Positions 16,212-24,735 of a DNA stretch of 36,374 nt are shown here, piece by piece; position 1 is the first letter of the stretch; each line of letters starts with the position of its first letter. The stretch spans positions 1 through 36,374 of the forward strand of contig JAAETH010000115.1 in NCBI GenBank assembly GCA_024228575.1. The letters run 5' to 3'. Made by a program: the position numbers and the translations under genes. Origin of the DNA: Actinomycetes bacterium. GTDB lineage: Bacteria; Actinomycetota; Acidimicrobiia; Acidimicrobiales; Poriferisodalaceae. The notes beneath the pieces are model-generated. The model did no database searches. It worked only from the letters and a program-made list of their open reading frames with translations, and was not told the DNA's origin.

Positions 16212-16898
16212 ATGCCAAGTCCTGTTTCAACTCGCATCGCAGCCACTCTGCTGTCATTGGTCTTGCTGGTGGCCGCGTGCAGTGGCAGTTCCTCTGACGA
16301 CGCCGACGACGCTGGCGGCGAGATTCGCACGCTCGATTCAAACGTCACAGAAGTAGCCACCGGTGCCGGGGACCTCACCACGGAGGATGCCTCGAACGAG
16401 GCACCAGACGAGGAGCGCACGATCGAGGACGCCCAGCTCGAGTTCGCGGTTTGTATTCGCGAGAGTGGCTACCCCGAGTGGCCCGACCCCGATCCGAACG
16501 CCGAAGGCGGAGCATTCCGAGGACAGGACCTCGAGGCGCTCGGAATCGACTTCGACGACCAGGAGTTCAGGGAAGCTCTCGACTCGTGCCGCAGCGTGTT
16601 CGAAGGTGTGGCCGGTGGGCGCGAAGACCTCGATCCAGAGCAACAAGCCGAGCGGGAGGACCAGGCTCTGGCGTTGTTCGCCTGCATCCGTCAGAACCCG
16701 GGTTGGGAAGACATCCCCGATCCGGACTTCTCGAGCCAAGGCGGAGGGGGGCTCCGCGAGCTGTTCATCAATGGAGACCTCGACGTCGACGAGTTCAGGA
16801 CCCTCGCCCAGGAATGCCAGACCGAGCTGGGCATCGAGGGCGGCGGCTTCGGTGGCGGCCGCGGACCGGGTCGATCACGTCCCGCGTCCGGCGGTTGA
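16212..16898 (+). CDS. Lipoprotein with two Cys-PDPD repeats, first gene of efflux operon
   Basis: A 228-residue surface lipoprotein: signal peptide, lipobox VAAC (Cys23), then a Thr/Asp/Glu-rich linker to about 70. Two related segments follow. Repeat 1 (about 76-130) has FAVCIRESG, then PDPDP, then Cys126. Repeat 2 (about 153-207) has FACIRQNPG, then PDPDF, then Cys202. Each holds two Cys that could pair. The end is Gly/Arg-rich. Lipoproteins with this FAxCxR-PDP pattern occur beside MacB-type ABC efflux genes in actinobacteria, as here; their exact job is not established. It could scavenge the exported compound or scaffold the adaptor. The next gene begins within 9 nt. Confidence 0.8.
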   Translation: MPSPVSTRIAATLLSLVLLVAACSGSSSDDADDAGGEIRTLDSNVTEVATGAGDLTTEDASNEAPDEERTIEDAQLEFAVCIRESGYPEWPDPDPNAEGGAFRGQDLEALGIDFDDQEFREALDSCRSVFEGVAGGREDLDPEQQAEREDQALALFACIRQNPGWEDIPDPDFSSQGGGGLRELFINGDLDVDEFRTLAQECQTELGIEGGGFGGGRGPGRSRPASGG

Positions 16899-16903
16899 CG
16901 ACG

Positions 16904-17965
16904 GTGAGTAGGACAACCCTTGTTCTGGGAGCGATAGCCACCGTCGCGCTCGTCGCAATCGCGCTGGCCGTCGTGTCACACCAGGACGATGAAGTCGGCG
17001 AGTCTGAGTCGACGGCAACCACCGAACCCCAGAACCTCAACCTCGCGGTCGTGGCACAGAAAGACTTCGTAGAGACGACCGAGATCGAAGGCACCCTCGG
17101 GTTTGGCAGCCCTTCGGCGCTCCCAAATCGAGCTTCTGGCACCGTGACCTGGCTCCCCGACCCGGGCACAATCGTCAATTTCGGCGACATCCTCTATTCG
17201 GTGAACGACGTTCCCGTCGTATACGTGCCGGGACAAATCCCCGCCTACAGGTCCATGGACACAAAGGCCGAAGGCACAGACGTTCTCCAGCTTGAACAGT
17301 GGCTCGACGACCAGGGGTTCATGGAACCACTGGCAGCAACCGTCGATGGTGACTACACCAGCTACACGGGTCTCGCTGTCGAGGATTGGTATGAGGCGGT
17401 GTACGAAAGAACCGGCCTGGACACAATCGCAGACGGACACGTCGTGTTCGGCACCGAGCCCTTCAGGATCAGTTCGGTGTCGACAACGCTGGGCAGCACG
17501 ATCAACGGAGGATCGGCGCTCAGCTCGACCTCACAAACCCGTCTCGTCTCGGTCCAGCTCGACCCCGCGCTGTCGGGCATCATCGCCGAGGGCGATTCGG
17601 TGATCGTCGAGCTGCCCGACGAGTCCGAGGTCGAAGCGACGGTGACACTGGTCGCCGACGTGGTCACGACCCAGGGAGAAGGCCAGCAGTCGCAGTCGTG
17701 GATCGACGTCGAGTTGACCCTTGCTGGCTCCGGTTCGGCCTTCGACGAGAGCCCTGTCACGGTACGGGTCGAAGAGGCCATCGAGCTCGACGCCGTGGTC
17801 GTGCCCATTCCCGCCCTGCTGGCCCTCGCCGAGGGCGGATACGCCGTCGAGATCGTGCGCGACGGGGAGATCGTGCTGGTCGGAGTCCAGATCGGTGGCT
17901 TCCTTTTGAACGAGGCATCGGTGAGCGGTGATCTACGGCCCGGCGAACAGGTGATCATTCCGTGA
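16904..17965 (+). CDS. Efflux adaptor (membrane-fusion-like) with peptidoglycan-binding-like domain
   Basis: A 353-residue membrane-anchored extracytoplasmic protein. One N-terminal transmembrane helix (about 5-24) is followed by an acidic linker and the adaptor-type segment VVAQKDFVETTEIEGTLGFG. A peptidoglycan-binding-like helical domain lies at about 120-185 (GTDVLQLEQWLDDQGF). A beta-barrel/HlyD-like C-terminal region holds SGIIAEGDSVIVELPDE and DLRPGEQVIIP. Such proteins link MacB-type transporters to the cell wall in Gram-positive actinobacteria. GTG 16904 is taken as the start; TTG 16895, overlapping the previous stop, would add three residues. The end overlaps the ATPase start (GTGA), so translation is coupled. 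The substrate is unknown. Confidence 0.85.
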   Translation: MSRTTLVLGAIATVALVAIALAVVSHQDDEVGESESTATTEPQNLNLAVVAQKDFVETTEIEGTLGFGSPSALPNRASGTVTWLPDPGTIVNFGDILYSVNDVPVVYVPGQIPAYRSMDTKAEGTDVLQLEQWLDDQGFMEPLAATVDGDYTSYTGLAVEDWYEAVYERTGLDTIADGHVVFGTEPFRISSVSTTLGSTINGGSALSSTSQTRLVSVQLDPALSGIIAEGDSVIVELPDESEVEATVTLVADVVTTQGEGQQSQSWIDVELTLAGSGSAFDESPVTVRVEEAIELDAVVVPIPALLALAEGGYAVEIVRDGEIVLVGVQIGGFLLNEASVSGDLRPGEQVIIP

Positions 17966-18666
17966 ACGACTCCCGGGTGACCCCGGTCCTTCGTTTGGAC
18001 GGTGTCGAGAAGTCCTACCCCGGATCTCCACCCGTTCACGCTCTGGCCGGAGTCGATCTGGAGATTCGCACCGGCGAACTGGTCGCCATCGTGGGACCGT
18101 CGGGATCTGGCAAGAGCACGATGCTGAACATGATGGGCGCCCTCGACCGGCCGACTGCCGGTTCGGTATGGGTCGAGGGACGGAATCTGAGCACACTGTC
18201 GGACCGTCGGGTATCGAGCCTGCGCGGTCGACGGATCGGATTTGTGTTCCAGCAATTCCATCTGATCGGTGGCATCAGCTGTGTCGACAATGTGGCCACC
18301 GGCCTGCTCTACCAGGGTGTCCTGGGTCGCGGCCGCAAGGCGGCTGCCATCGAGATGCTCGAACGTGTCGGGCTGGGGCATCGATTGTCGAACAAACCAA
18401 ACCAGTTGTCGGGTGGTGAACGCCAGCGCGTCGCCATCGCAAGGGCTCTGCTGGGCGACCCCGCCATCGTGTTGGCAGACGAGCCGACAGGCAATCTCGA
18501 CTCGAGAACGTCCACCGAGATCATCGATCTGATGCACGAGCTGCACGAACAGGGGTCGACCATCGTCGTCATCACCCACGACCGCGAGCTGGCAGCCTCG
18601 ATGCCGCGTACGGTCGCCCTGCTCGACGGCAGAGTCGAGCACGACTCTGCGCTCGCAACGCGATGA
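17962..18666 (+). CDS. ABC efflux ATP-binding protein (MacB/LolD-like)
   Basis: Cytoplasmic ATPase of the efflux system, 234 residues. It has Walker A GPSGSGKS (45-52), FVFQQFHL at the Q-loop, the signature LSGGERQRV, Walker B IVLADEPTGNLD, and the switch His in VVITHDREL. LADEPTGNLD and FQQFHL are typical of the MacB/LolD/FtsE branch, which works with FtsX-type permeases. GTG 17962 overlaps the adaptor stop and its own stop overlaps the permease start (ATGA), so the three genes are coupled. Substrates of this branch include antibiotics, peptides and lipoproteins; none can be picked from sequence. Confidence 0.95.
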   Translation: MNDSRVTPVLRLDGVEKSYPGSPPVHALAGVDLEIRTGELVAIVGPSGSGKSTMLNMMGALDRPTAGSVWVEGRNLSTLSDRRVSSLRGRRIGFVFQQFHLIGGISCVDNVATGLLYQGVLGRGRKAAAIEMLERVGLGHRLSNKPNQLSGGERQRVAIARALLGDPAIVLADEPTGNLDSRTSTEIIDLMHELHEQGSTIVVITHDRELAASMPRTVALLDGRVEHDSALATR

Positions 18667-19874
18667 CCGCCACCCGAATCGCGCGTCGCGAACTGTCGCG
18701 CCTTCGCCCCCTCGATGTCTTGCGTGTCGGCAGCCTCGGCTTGAGGGCACGAAGGGTCAGAACCATTCTCACCGCTGTCGGAATTGCCATCGGAATCTCG
18801 GCCATGGTCGCCGTTCTGGGCATCACCGCGTCCGAGGACGCCCAAGTCCAGGCTGAATTGGACGCACTGGGACCCAACCTCCTGGAAGTGATCGAAGGTG
18901 ATTCCATCACCGGAGACGACATCCTCTTCCCGGTTGAAGCCGCGGGCATGATCGAGCGGATAGGCCCGATCAGATTCGCGGCCCAGGTGGCACCCGTTCC
19001 AGCAAGCGTCAGGCGCACGGAGTTCATTCCGACCGGACAAACCGGTGGCATCGCGGTGCTCGCTGCCGACACAGACCTACTGGCACCGGTCGGCGCCACG
19101 ATCAGCGAGGGTACGTTTCTCAACGACTCCTCGACAGCACTCCCCCACGTCGTGCTCGGTTCGGTTGCCGCCGACCGCCTCGGGGTCCGCTCGCTCGACA
19201 ACCGTCCGGTCGTCTTCTTGACCGACACCTACTTCGATGTTGTCGGCATCCTCGACCCGATCGCTCTGGCGCCCGATCTCGACCGTTCGGCTTTCATCGG
19301 CGCGACGATCGCCGCCGAACTGTTCGACGCCGACCTCTCCCCGACCAGTATCTATGTGGAAGCGGCCGACGGTCGTGTCGACGACATCAGGCCCCTCATC
19401 GGACCGACGATCCGACCTCACGCCCCAGACGAGGTTGTGGTCACCCGGCCCTCCGACGCCATCGAGGCCAGAGAGGTCACGAGCGACAGTTTCCGCAGCC
19501 TCCTTCTGGGGCTCGGAGCGGTCGCCTTGCTGGTCGGCGGAGTCGGCATCGCGAACGTGATGGTCATCTCCGTGCTGGAACGTCAGGGCGAGATCGGCGT
19601 TCGTCGGGCGCTTGGTGCGACGCGTCGCCACATCCGCCTCCAGTTCGTCGTCGAAGCCGCATTGTTGTCGCTGCTCGGCGGACTCGCCGGCGTCGCACTC
19701 GGCGCCGGCATCACCGTCGCATACGCAAACCGTGAACAATCCGTGGTCGCGATTCCCATCGAGGCGTTGGCACTTGGCGTCGGGGCAGCTCTTGGGATCG
19801 GCGCACTCGCAGGCCTCTATCCCGCGGCACGCGCCGCACGCCTCGATCCCGCCGAGGCAGTCCGTCCGAACTGA
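18663..19874 (+). CDS. ABC efflux permease (MacB/FtsX family)
   Basis: Membrane partner of the upstream ATPase, 403 residues with MacB topology. A cytoplasmic start contains LGLRARRVRTILTAVGIAIG, and helix 1 lies at about 34-56. A large outside domain spans about 60-275. A three-helix FtsX block at the C-terminus has the hallmark LERQGEIGVRRALGATRRHI between helices 2 and 3. It ends LYPAARAARLDPAEAVRPN, typical for the family. ATG 18663 overlaps the ATPase stop. With the adaptor and lipoprotein it makes a complete mechanotransmission-type exporter. It is the last efflux gene; the AlkD-like gene follows after 69 nt with its own candidate -10 box. Confidence 0.94.
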   Translation: MTATRIARRELSRLRPLDVLRVGSLGLRARRVRTILTAVGIAIGISAMVAVLGITASEDAQVQAELDALGPNLLEVIEGDSITGDDILFPVEAAGMIERIGPIRFAAQVAPVPASVRRTEFIPTGQTGGIAVLAADTDLLAPVGATISEGTFLNDSSTALPHVVLGSVAADRLGVRSLDNRPVVFLTDTYFDVVGILDPIALAPDLDRSAFIGATIAAELFDADLSPTSIYVEAADGRVDDIRPLIGPTIRPHAPDEVVVTRPSDAIEAREVTSDSFRSLLLGLGAVALLVGGVGIANVMVISVLERQGEIGVRRALGATRRHIRLQFVVEAALLSLLGGLAGVALGAGITVAYANREQSVVAIPIEALALGVGAALGIGALAGLYPAARAARLDPAEAVRPN

Positions 19875-19931
19875 ACCGTTCGGCAGCACCCGGTCGTGGT
19901 GGGTGTGTCGCCGGAGGGGAAGGACTCACGC

Positions 19932-19937
19932 CATACT
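19932..19937 (+). promoter_or_regulatory. -10-like box 6 nt before the AlkD-like start
   Basis: CATACT is followed by CGGACC and ATG 19944, almost the same layout as before the lipoprotein at 16212. No good -35 is visible. A purine-rich GGAGGGGAAGG lies about 21 nt upstream of the ATG, too far for a normal ribosome site. Confidence 0.27.
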
Positions 19938-19943
19938 CGGACC

Positions 19944-20630
19944 ATGACTCCAACCGTGTCATCTCTGCGAGAGTCCCTCGAGGCTGTGGCCGACTCGTCC
20001 ATCGCTCCCGAGATGGAGCGCTACATGCGCAACCGCGCTCCCTATCTCGGGATCAAGACCCCTGTGCGCCGCAAGACGGCTGGCCCATGGATCAAGAGTA
20101 TCCTCGCCGACCCGGGTGCGGTCCGGCCACTGATCGACGAGTTGTGGGATCAACCCGAACGCGAGTTCCAATACGTCGGCCAGGACCTGCTGGCCAAGGC
20201 CGAGAAACACCTCGACGAGAGCGACCTTCCCTGGCTTGTTTCTCTGGTGAACACGAAGAGCTGGTGGGACACGGTCGACGCCTTGGCGGCGATCATCGGA
20301 GGGGTCGCCCTCGACCGGCCTCCGATGTGGGAGACGATCGACACCTGGGCGAACAGCACGGGCAAGGTCGGGGACGACGAGCCTGCGATGTGGCTGGCCC
20401 GTTGCGCAATCCTGCAGCAGCTGCGCTACAAGGAACGCACCGAAGAGGCCGTGTTGTTCGACAGGTGTTTGCGCAGGGTGCAGGACAAGGAGTTCTTCAT
20501 ACGCAAAGCGATCGGCTGGTCGCTACGCCAGTACGCCAGGACCTCGCCCGAATCGGTCAGAGTCTTCGTTGCCGCGAACCGCCACGAGATGTCGCCACTG
20601 TCGATTCGCGAGGCGACCAAACACCTGTAG
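19944..20630 (+). CDS. DNA alkylation repair protein (AlkD-like HEAT-repeat glycosylase)
   Basis: A 228-residue all-helical protein of the DNA_alkylation family, which removes bulky or cationic alkylated bases such as 3-methyladenine. Family marks are YLGIKTPVRRK (34-44), REFQYVGQDLL (73-83), SWWDTVDAL (106-114), CAILQQLRYKERT (154-166) and FFIRKAIGWSLRQY (184-197). Trp108, Asp112 and Trp192 fall where Bacillus cereus AlkD has its catalytic and aromatic residues (Trp109, Asp113, Trp187). The start could extend to 19896, but ATG 19944 matches the family beginning. It lies on the plus strand after the efflux permease and is convergent with uvrA, placing a base-repair enzyme next to the excision-repair genes. 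Confidence 0.9.
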   Translation: MTPTVSSLRESLEAVADSSIAPEMERYMRNRAPYLGIKTPVRRKTAGPWIKSILADPGAVRPLIDELWDQPEREFQYVGQDLLAKAEKHLDESDLPWLVSLVNTKSWWDTVDALAAIIGGVALDRPPMWETIDTWANSTGKVGDDEPAMWLARCAILQQLRYKERTEEAVLFDRCLRRVQDKEFFIRKAIGWSLRQYARTSPESVRVFVAANRHEMSPLSIREATKHL

Positions 20631-20644
20631 AGAACCGCTGACTC

Positions 20645-20694
20645 GCCCGTGCAGCGTCAGCCCAATCGCCAGCCACGATGCCCTCCGCACGGGC
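20645..20694. terminator. Inverted repeat between convergent alkD-like gene and uvrA
   Basis: GCCCGTGC (20645-20652) and GCACGGGC (20687-20694) are perfect 8-nt arms with a 34-nt loop. They sit within the 80-nt gap and would serve both strands. The long loop makes it a weak candidate for a shared terminator. Confidence 0.3.
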
Positions 20695-20710
20695 CGCATG
20701 GCAGGCCTCG

Positions 20711-23560
20711 CTACGGGGCAGCTCCGCGCTCGAGCAGTGGCCGCAGGTACCTGCCGGTGTGGCTGTCGGGAGTGGCCGCCACGTCTTCTGGAGTGCCTTC
20801 GGCAACGACCATTCCCCCACCTGACCCACCCTCGGGACCGAGATCGACGATCCAGTCGGCCGTCTTGATGACGTCGAGGTTGTGTTCGATGACGATGACC
20901 GTATTGCCCTGTTCGACGAGGCGGGTGAGCACAGTGAGCAACTTGGCGATGTCTTCGAAGTGCAGGCCGGTGGTCGGTTCGTCGAGGATGTAGACGGTGT
21001 GCCCGGTCGATCTCTTCGACAACTCGCTGGCGAGTTTCACCCGTTGGGCCTCACCACCGGAAAGTGTCGGCGCCGGCTGGCCGAGCCGAACATACCCGAG
21101 ACCGACATCGACGAGTGTCTGCATGTGTCGCGAGATGACCGGCTGGGCGGCGAAGAACTCGAGCGCCTCCTCGCACGGCATGTTCAGGACCTCGGAGATC
21201 GTCTTGCCCTTGTATCGAATCTCGAGGGTTTCGCGGTTGTAGCGGGCTCCCTTGCAGACCTCACACGGCACGTAGACATCGGGCAGGAAGTGCATCTCGA
21301 TCTTGATGGTCCCATCGCCGGCGCAGGCCTCGCAGCGGCCACCCTTGACGTTGAACGAAAAACGGCCGGGCAGATAACCTCGAACGCGAGCCTCCTGAGT
21401 CTTCGCGAACAGCTTGCGAATATGGTCGAAGACACCGGTGTAGGTGGCGGCGTTCGACCTGGGCGTTCGCCCGATGGGCGACTGGTCGATATCGATGATC
21501 TTGTCGACGTAGGCGAGGCCGTCGACCGTCTTGTGGAGACCGGGGACCTCCTTGCTGCGGTAGATCTTCTGCATCAGGGCCTTGTGCAGGATCTCGTTGA
21601 CGAGGGTGCTCTTGCCCGAACCCGACACACCGGTGACCGACACGAACAACCCCACGGGAAACTCGACGTCGATGTTGGCGAGGTTGTTCTCTCTGGCACC
21701 ACGAACCGTCAGGCGTTCGAGGGTTGGTGTGCGCCGCTGCTGAGGAACGGGAATCGATTTCTTGCCGGACAAGTACTTGCCGGTGATCGAGCCGCGCCGC
21801 TTGAGCAGCCCCTTGACCGGTCCCGAGTAGATGATGTCGCCGCCGTGTTCGCCCGCACCTGGACCGATGTCGACGACCCAGTCAGATGCAAGAATGGTGT
21901 CTTCGTCGTGCTCGACGACAAGAACCGTGTTGCCGAGATCGCGCAGGTGGACGAGTGTGTCGATGAGCCGCTTGTTGTCTCGTTGGTGCAAGCCGATGGA
22001 CGGTTCGTCGAGCACGTAGAGAACACCCTCGAGGCCAGATCCGATCTGCGACGCCAGCCTGATTCGCTGAGCTTCGCCACCGGCGAGTGTTGCGGCCGAC
22101 CGGTTCAGCGTCAGATAGTCGAGGCCGACATCGAGCAGGAAATTGAGCCTCGCGCCGATCTCTTTCAGGATCGGCCCGGCGATGATCATCTGACGTTCGT
22201 TGAGATCGAGGCTGGCAACCGCCTTCGCCACCTCGCCGATCGACATCGAAGAGAGGTCGTCGATGTTGCGTCCGCCGACTCGAACCGCAAGCGACACCTC
22301 GTTGAGGCGGGCACCGTTGCACGTGGGGCACGGCACCTCGCGCATGTAGCCCTCGATGCGGTCGCGGCTCCAGTCGCTTTCGGTGTCGGAATGGCGCCGC
22401 TGCAGGAACGGAATGACACCCTCGTAGGCGGTGCTGTAGCTGCGCTGGCGGCCATAGCGGTTCTTGTAGCGCACCGTCAGCTTGGTATCGCCGGGTGCGC
22501 CGTGGAGGAGCATCTCGTGTTGTTTGGGCGTCAGCGAGGACCAGGGTTCCGCCGGGTCGATGTCGTACTCGGCGCAGACAGCGCCGAGCAGCCGGTCGAA
22601 ATACTTGCTGGACGAACCGGCCCACGGCGAGATTGCGCCCTGCCCGACCCCGAGGTCGGGATTGGGCACGATCAACTCGGGGTCGACCTCAAAACGTGTG
22701 CCGAGGCCGTCGCAGGCACCACAAGCGCCGTAGGGCGAGTTGAATGAGAAATTGCGCGGCGCCAGCTCGTCGAACGATCGTCCGGTCGACGGCGAGTAGA
22801 GATGTTGGCTGAACTCGAGAACCTCCGGATCGCCCTCGCGCGGAACCACCTCGATCCAGGCGTGCCCTTCGGCGAGTCCCAGGGCGGCCTCGAGTGACTC
22901 GGTGAGCCGCTGCTCGACCCCTTCGCGGAGAACGAGACGGTCGACGATGACCTCGATCGAGTGGTTGAAATAGCGATCGAGGCGGATTTCTTCGCCACCG
23001 ATCTCGTGAACCTCTCCGTCGATCTTGGCCCTGGCGTAGCCCTGGGTGGCGAGATCCTGGAGGAGTGTGTGGTATTCGCCCTTGCGATGGCGCACGACGG
23101 GTGCCAGCACCTGGAACCTGGTGCCATCGTCGAGGGCCAGGATGCGGTCGACGATCTGTTGGGTCGTCTGGCGCTTGACGATTTCGCCGGTATCGGGGTC
23201 GTGCTGGACGCCGATACGGGCGAACAGCAAGCGCATGTAGTCCCAGATTTCGGTGATGGTGCCCACCGTCGACCGCGGGTTGCGGCTCGCTGTCTTCTGG
23301 TCGATCGAGATGGCCGGCGACAAACCCTCGAGAAAATCGACGTCGGGTTTGTCCATCTGGCCAAGGAATTGGCGCGCGTACGCCGACAGCGACTCGACAT
23401 ACCTCCGCTGGCCCTCGGCGTAGATCGTGTCGAACGCGAGCGAACTCTTGCCGCTTCCGGACAACCCTGTGAAGGTGATGAGCCGGTCGCGCGGCAACTC
23501 GAGGTCTACGTTCTTGAGATTGTGTTCGCGCGCCCCGCGAATTACGAGCTTGTCACCCAC
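20711..23560 (-). CDS. uvrA: Excinuclease ABC subunit A
   Basis: Damage-sensing ATPase that scans DNA with UvrB in nucleotide excision repair. The 949-residue protein has the usual two ABC halves. The first Walker [10 protein letters not shown] is at 32-40 and the second, GVSGSGKST, near 640. The signature [12 protein letters not shown] is in half one and [12 protein letters not shown] in half two. Zinc-module Cys pairs are visible as CGACDGLG and CPTCNGARL in half one and CEACAGDG with CEVCKGARY in half two. The final segment [23 protein letters not shown] is typical. GTG 23560 is the start, with the family sequence [15 protein letters not shown] immediately after. An RDD gene ends 74 nt upstream on the same strand. 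Confidence 0.97.
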   Translation of the reverse strand: MGDKLVIRGAREHNLKNVDLELPRDRLITFTGLSGSGKSSLAFDTIYAEGQRRYVESLSAYARQFLGQMDKPDVDFLEGLSPAISIDQKTASRNPRSTVGTITEIWDYMRLLFARIGVQHDPDTGEIVKRQTTQQIVDRILALDDGTRFQVLAPVVRHRKGEYHTLLQDLATQGYARAKIDGEVHEIGGEEIRLDRYFNHSIEVIVDRLVLREGVEQRLTESLEAALGLAEGHAWIEVVPREGDPEVLEFSQHLYSPSTGRSFDELAPRNFSFNSPYGACGACDGLGTRFEVDPELIVPNPDLGVGQGAISPWAGSSSKYFDRLLGAVCAEYDIDPAEPWSSLTPKQHEMLLHGAPGDTKLTVRYKNRYGRQRSYSTAYEGVIPFLQRRHSDTESDWSRDRIEGYMREVPCPTCNGARLNEVSLAVRVGGRNIDDLSSMSIGEVAKAVASLDLNERQMIIAGPILKEIGARLNFLLDVGLDYLTLNRSAATLAGGEAQRIRLASQIGSGLEGVLYVLDEPSIGLHQRDNKRLIDTLVHLRDLGNTVLVVEHDEDTILASDWVVDIGPGAGEHGGDIIYSGPVKGLLKRRGSITGKYLSGKKSIPVPQQRRTPTLERLTVRGARENNLANIDVEFPVGLFVSVTGVSGSGKSTLVNEILHKALMQKIYRSKEVPGLHKTVDGLAYVDKIIDIDQSPIGRTPRSNAATYTGVFDHIRKLFAKTQEARVRGYLPGRFSFNVKGGRCEACAGDGTIKIEMHFLPDVYVPCEVCKGARYNRETLEIRYKGKTISEVLNMPCEEALEFFAAQPVISRHMQTLVDVGLGYVRLGQPAPTLSGGEAQRVKLASELSKRSTGHTVYILDEPTTGLHFEDIAKLLTVLTRLVEQGNTVIVIEHNLDVIKTADWIVDLGPEGGSGGGMVVAEGTPEDVAATPDSHTGRYLRPLLERGAAP

Positions 23561-23633
23561 GGCGGCTCACTCTAGCCAAGGGGTGGGACATTCAGTCCCG
23601 GTGAACCGATCGGCGTCGACAAGCCGGGCTCGG

Positions 23634-23706
23634 ATCAGGCGCGGACCACCAGTGTCGAGCAGATCTTGTCGTGGAACGTCTGGTTCTTGTCGTCCCAGAG
23701 CGGCCA
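23634..23706. repeat. 73-nt duplicated segment, 3' end of RDD gene 1
   Basis: Matches 24123-24195 at 72 of 73 positions (one difference at 23656/24145). It covers the stop codon and the last 24 codons of each RDD gene. The offset between copies is 489 nt. Confidence 0.9.
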
Positions 23707-24090
23707 GAGATACCCGAGATAACACGGAAGGCTCGACAAGAACGTGGCGAAGAAACGTCCGGTGGCAAGCCCGTAGCCAACCGGGGCCGGGCTCGCGTCT
23801 CTCACGACCTTCACACCAGCCGCCATCTTGCCGACGGTCTGGCCCGTGCTTCCGATCATGAGGACGTGGTAGGCGACAACTCCCAGAATCCAGATCAGGT
23901 ACAGACCGGCGATGGCGCTGCTGTTGGACTGAAAGGCCACCGCCGCCACCCAGAGAGGAACCGACACGATGAGGTAGTCGAGAAACCACGCTCCAACCCG
24001 GCGCCACCAGCCCGAAAGGTGGTAGGTCGGCTGGGGCGAATCGAATACCGGACCGCCGAAGCTGGGCGGTGGTGGTGGCAGATCTGTCAC
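23635..24090 (-). CDS. RDD-family membrane protein, downstream paralogue
   Basis: A 151-residue integral membrane protein. A Pro-rich cytoplasmic start (MTDLPPPPPSFGG) leads to the RDD motif region (WWRRVGAWFLDYLIV), two more hydrophobic stretches and the conserved cytoplasmic segment STGQTVGKMAAGVKVV. It ends with a DDKNQTFHDKICSTLVVR tail that marks the family. The function of RDD proteins is mostly unknown; some act in ion tolerance or transport. GTG 24090 has GGGGGA upstream. It is a tandem duplicate of the next gene on the same strand, 33 nt away. Both ends are almost identical at DNA level while the middle has diverged. Confidence 0.9.
   Translation of the reverse strand: MTDLPPPPPSFGGPVFDSPQPTYHLSGWWRRVGAWFLDYLIVSVPLWVAAVAFQSNSSAIAGLYLIWILGVVAYHVLMIGSTGQTVGKMAAGVKVVRDASPAPVGYGLATGRFFATFLSSLPCYLGYLWPLWDDKNQTFHDKICSTLVVRA
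24002..24048. repeat. 47-nt duplicated segment, 5' part of RDD gene 1
   Basis: Identical over 47 nt to 24491-24537 (same 489-nt offset). It encodes the PVFDSPQPTYHLSGWWRR region of both proteins. Confidence 0.88.
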
Positions 24091-24122
24091 CTCACATCCC
24101 CCAACTCCGCTCCCGGTCGCTC

Positions 24123-24195
24123 ATCAGGCGCGGACCACCAGTGTGGAGCAGATCTTGTCGTGGAACGTCTGGTTCTTGTCGTCCCAGAGCGGCCA
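24123..24195. repeat. 73-nt duplicated segment, 3' end of RDD gene 2
   Basis: Partner of 23634-23706, with one mismatch. Confidence 0.9.
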
Positions 24196-24579
24196 CAAGT
24201 AGCCGAGGAAACACGGAATTGCAGACAGGAAACCCGCAAAATATCGCCCGGCTGCCAGGCCGTAGCCGACCGGCGCAGGGCTGCCATCGCGAACCACGAT
24301 GATGCCGGTGGCCATCTTGCCGACCGTCTGCCCCCGACTGCCGATCATCAAGATCGAGTAGAGCGCCACGATGGCGATGTTGAGCAAATCGGACAACGCG
24401 TCGCCGGCGATACCTCCGCCCATGGAACTCAAGACGATTCCGCTCGGAATCCCGACGATTATGCCGTCGAGAACCACAGCTCCGAAGCGACGCCACCAGC
24501 CCGAAAGGTGGTAGGTCGGCTGGGGCGAATCGAATACTGGACCACCATAAGCTGGTGGCGGTGGTGGCAGATCTGTCAT
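24124..24579 (-). CDS. RDD-family membrane protein, upstream paralogue
   Basis: A 151-residue paralogue of the adjacent RDD protein with the same length and layout: Pro-rich start, WWRRFGAVVLDGIIV, the GSRGQTVGKMATGIIVV segment and the same DDKNQTFHDKICSTLVVR end. The middle part (GIPSGIVLSSMGGGIAGDALSDLLNIAIVALYS) differs almost fully from its twin, so the two may sense or carry different things, or form a heteromer. ATG 24579 has GGGAG upstream; the in-frame extension to 24609 is not needed. The gene lies 157 nt after uvrB with a hairpin between, so it may start a small RDD-RDD-uvrA unit. Confidence 0.9.
   Translation of the reverse strand: MTDLPPPPPAYGGPVFDSPQPTYHLSGWWRRFGAVVLDGIIVGIPSGIVLSSMGGGIAGDALSDLLNIAIVALYSILMIGSRGQTVGKMATGIIVVRDGSPAPVGYGLAAGRYFAGFLSAIPCFLGYLWPLWDDKNQTFHDKICSTLVVRA
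24491..24537. repeat. 47-nt duplicated segment, 5' part of RDD gene 2
   Basis: Exact partner of 24002-24048. Confidence 0.88.
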
Positions 24580-24701
24580 GGGTCTCCCGACGTCAGGTTC
24601 GCCAAACAATAGTGCGCGCGACCAGGCCGCGAGTCGTTTGTTGTTTGGGGTTCCCTGAAGGATGAGGGCCGCTCAGTCGGGGCTGCCCTTCCACCGATCT
24701 T

Positions 24702-24718
24702 GCGGCTCGGCGAGCCGC
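24702..24718 (-). terminator. Hairpin after uvrB
   Basis: Seven perfect GC-rich pairs (GCGGCTC with GAGCCGC) around a GGC loop, 17 nt past the uvrB stop. No T-run follows on the minus strand. It fits a high-GC terminator separating uvrB from the RDD-uvrA genes. The rest of the 24580-24735 gap shows nothing else. Confidence 0.45.
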
Positions 24719-24735
24719 CGGGATTGGTACACGGC

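Noticed and set aside
20882-22747. 621-codon open frame on the plus strand
   Set aside because: Antisense shadow of uvrA without family features.
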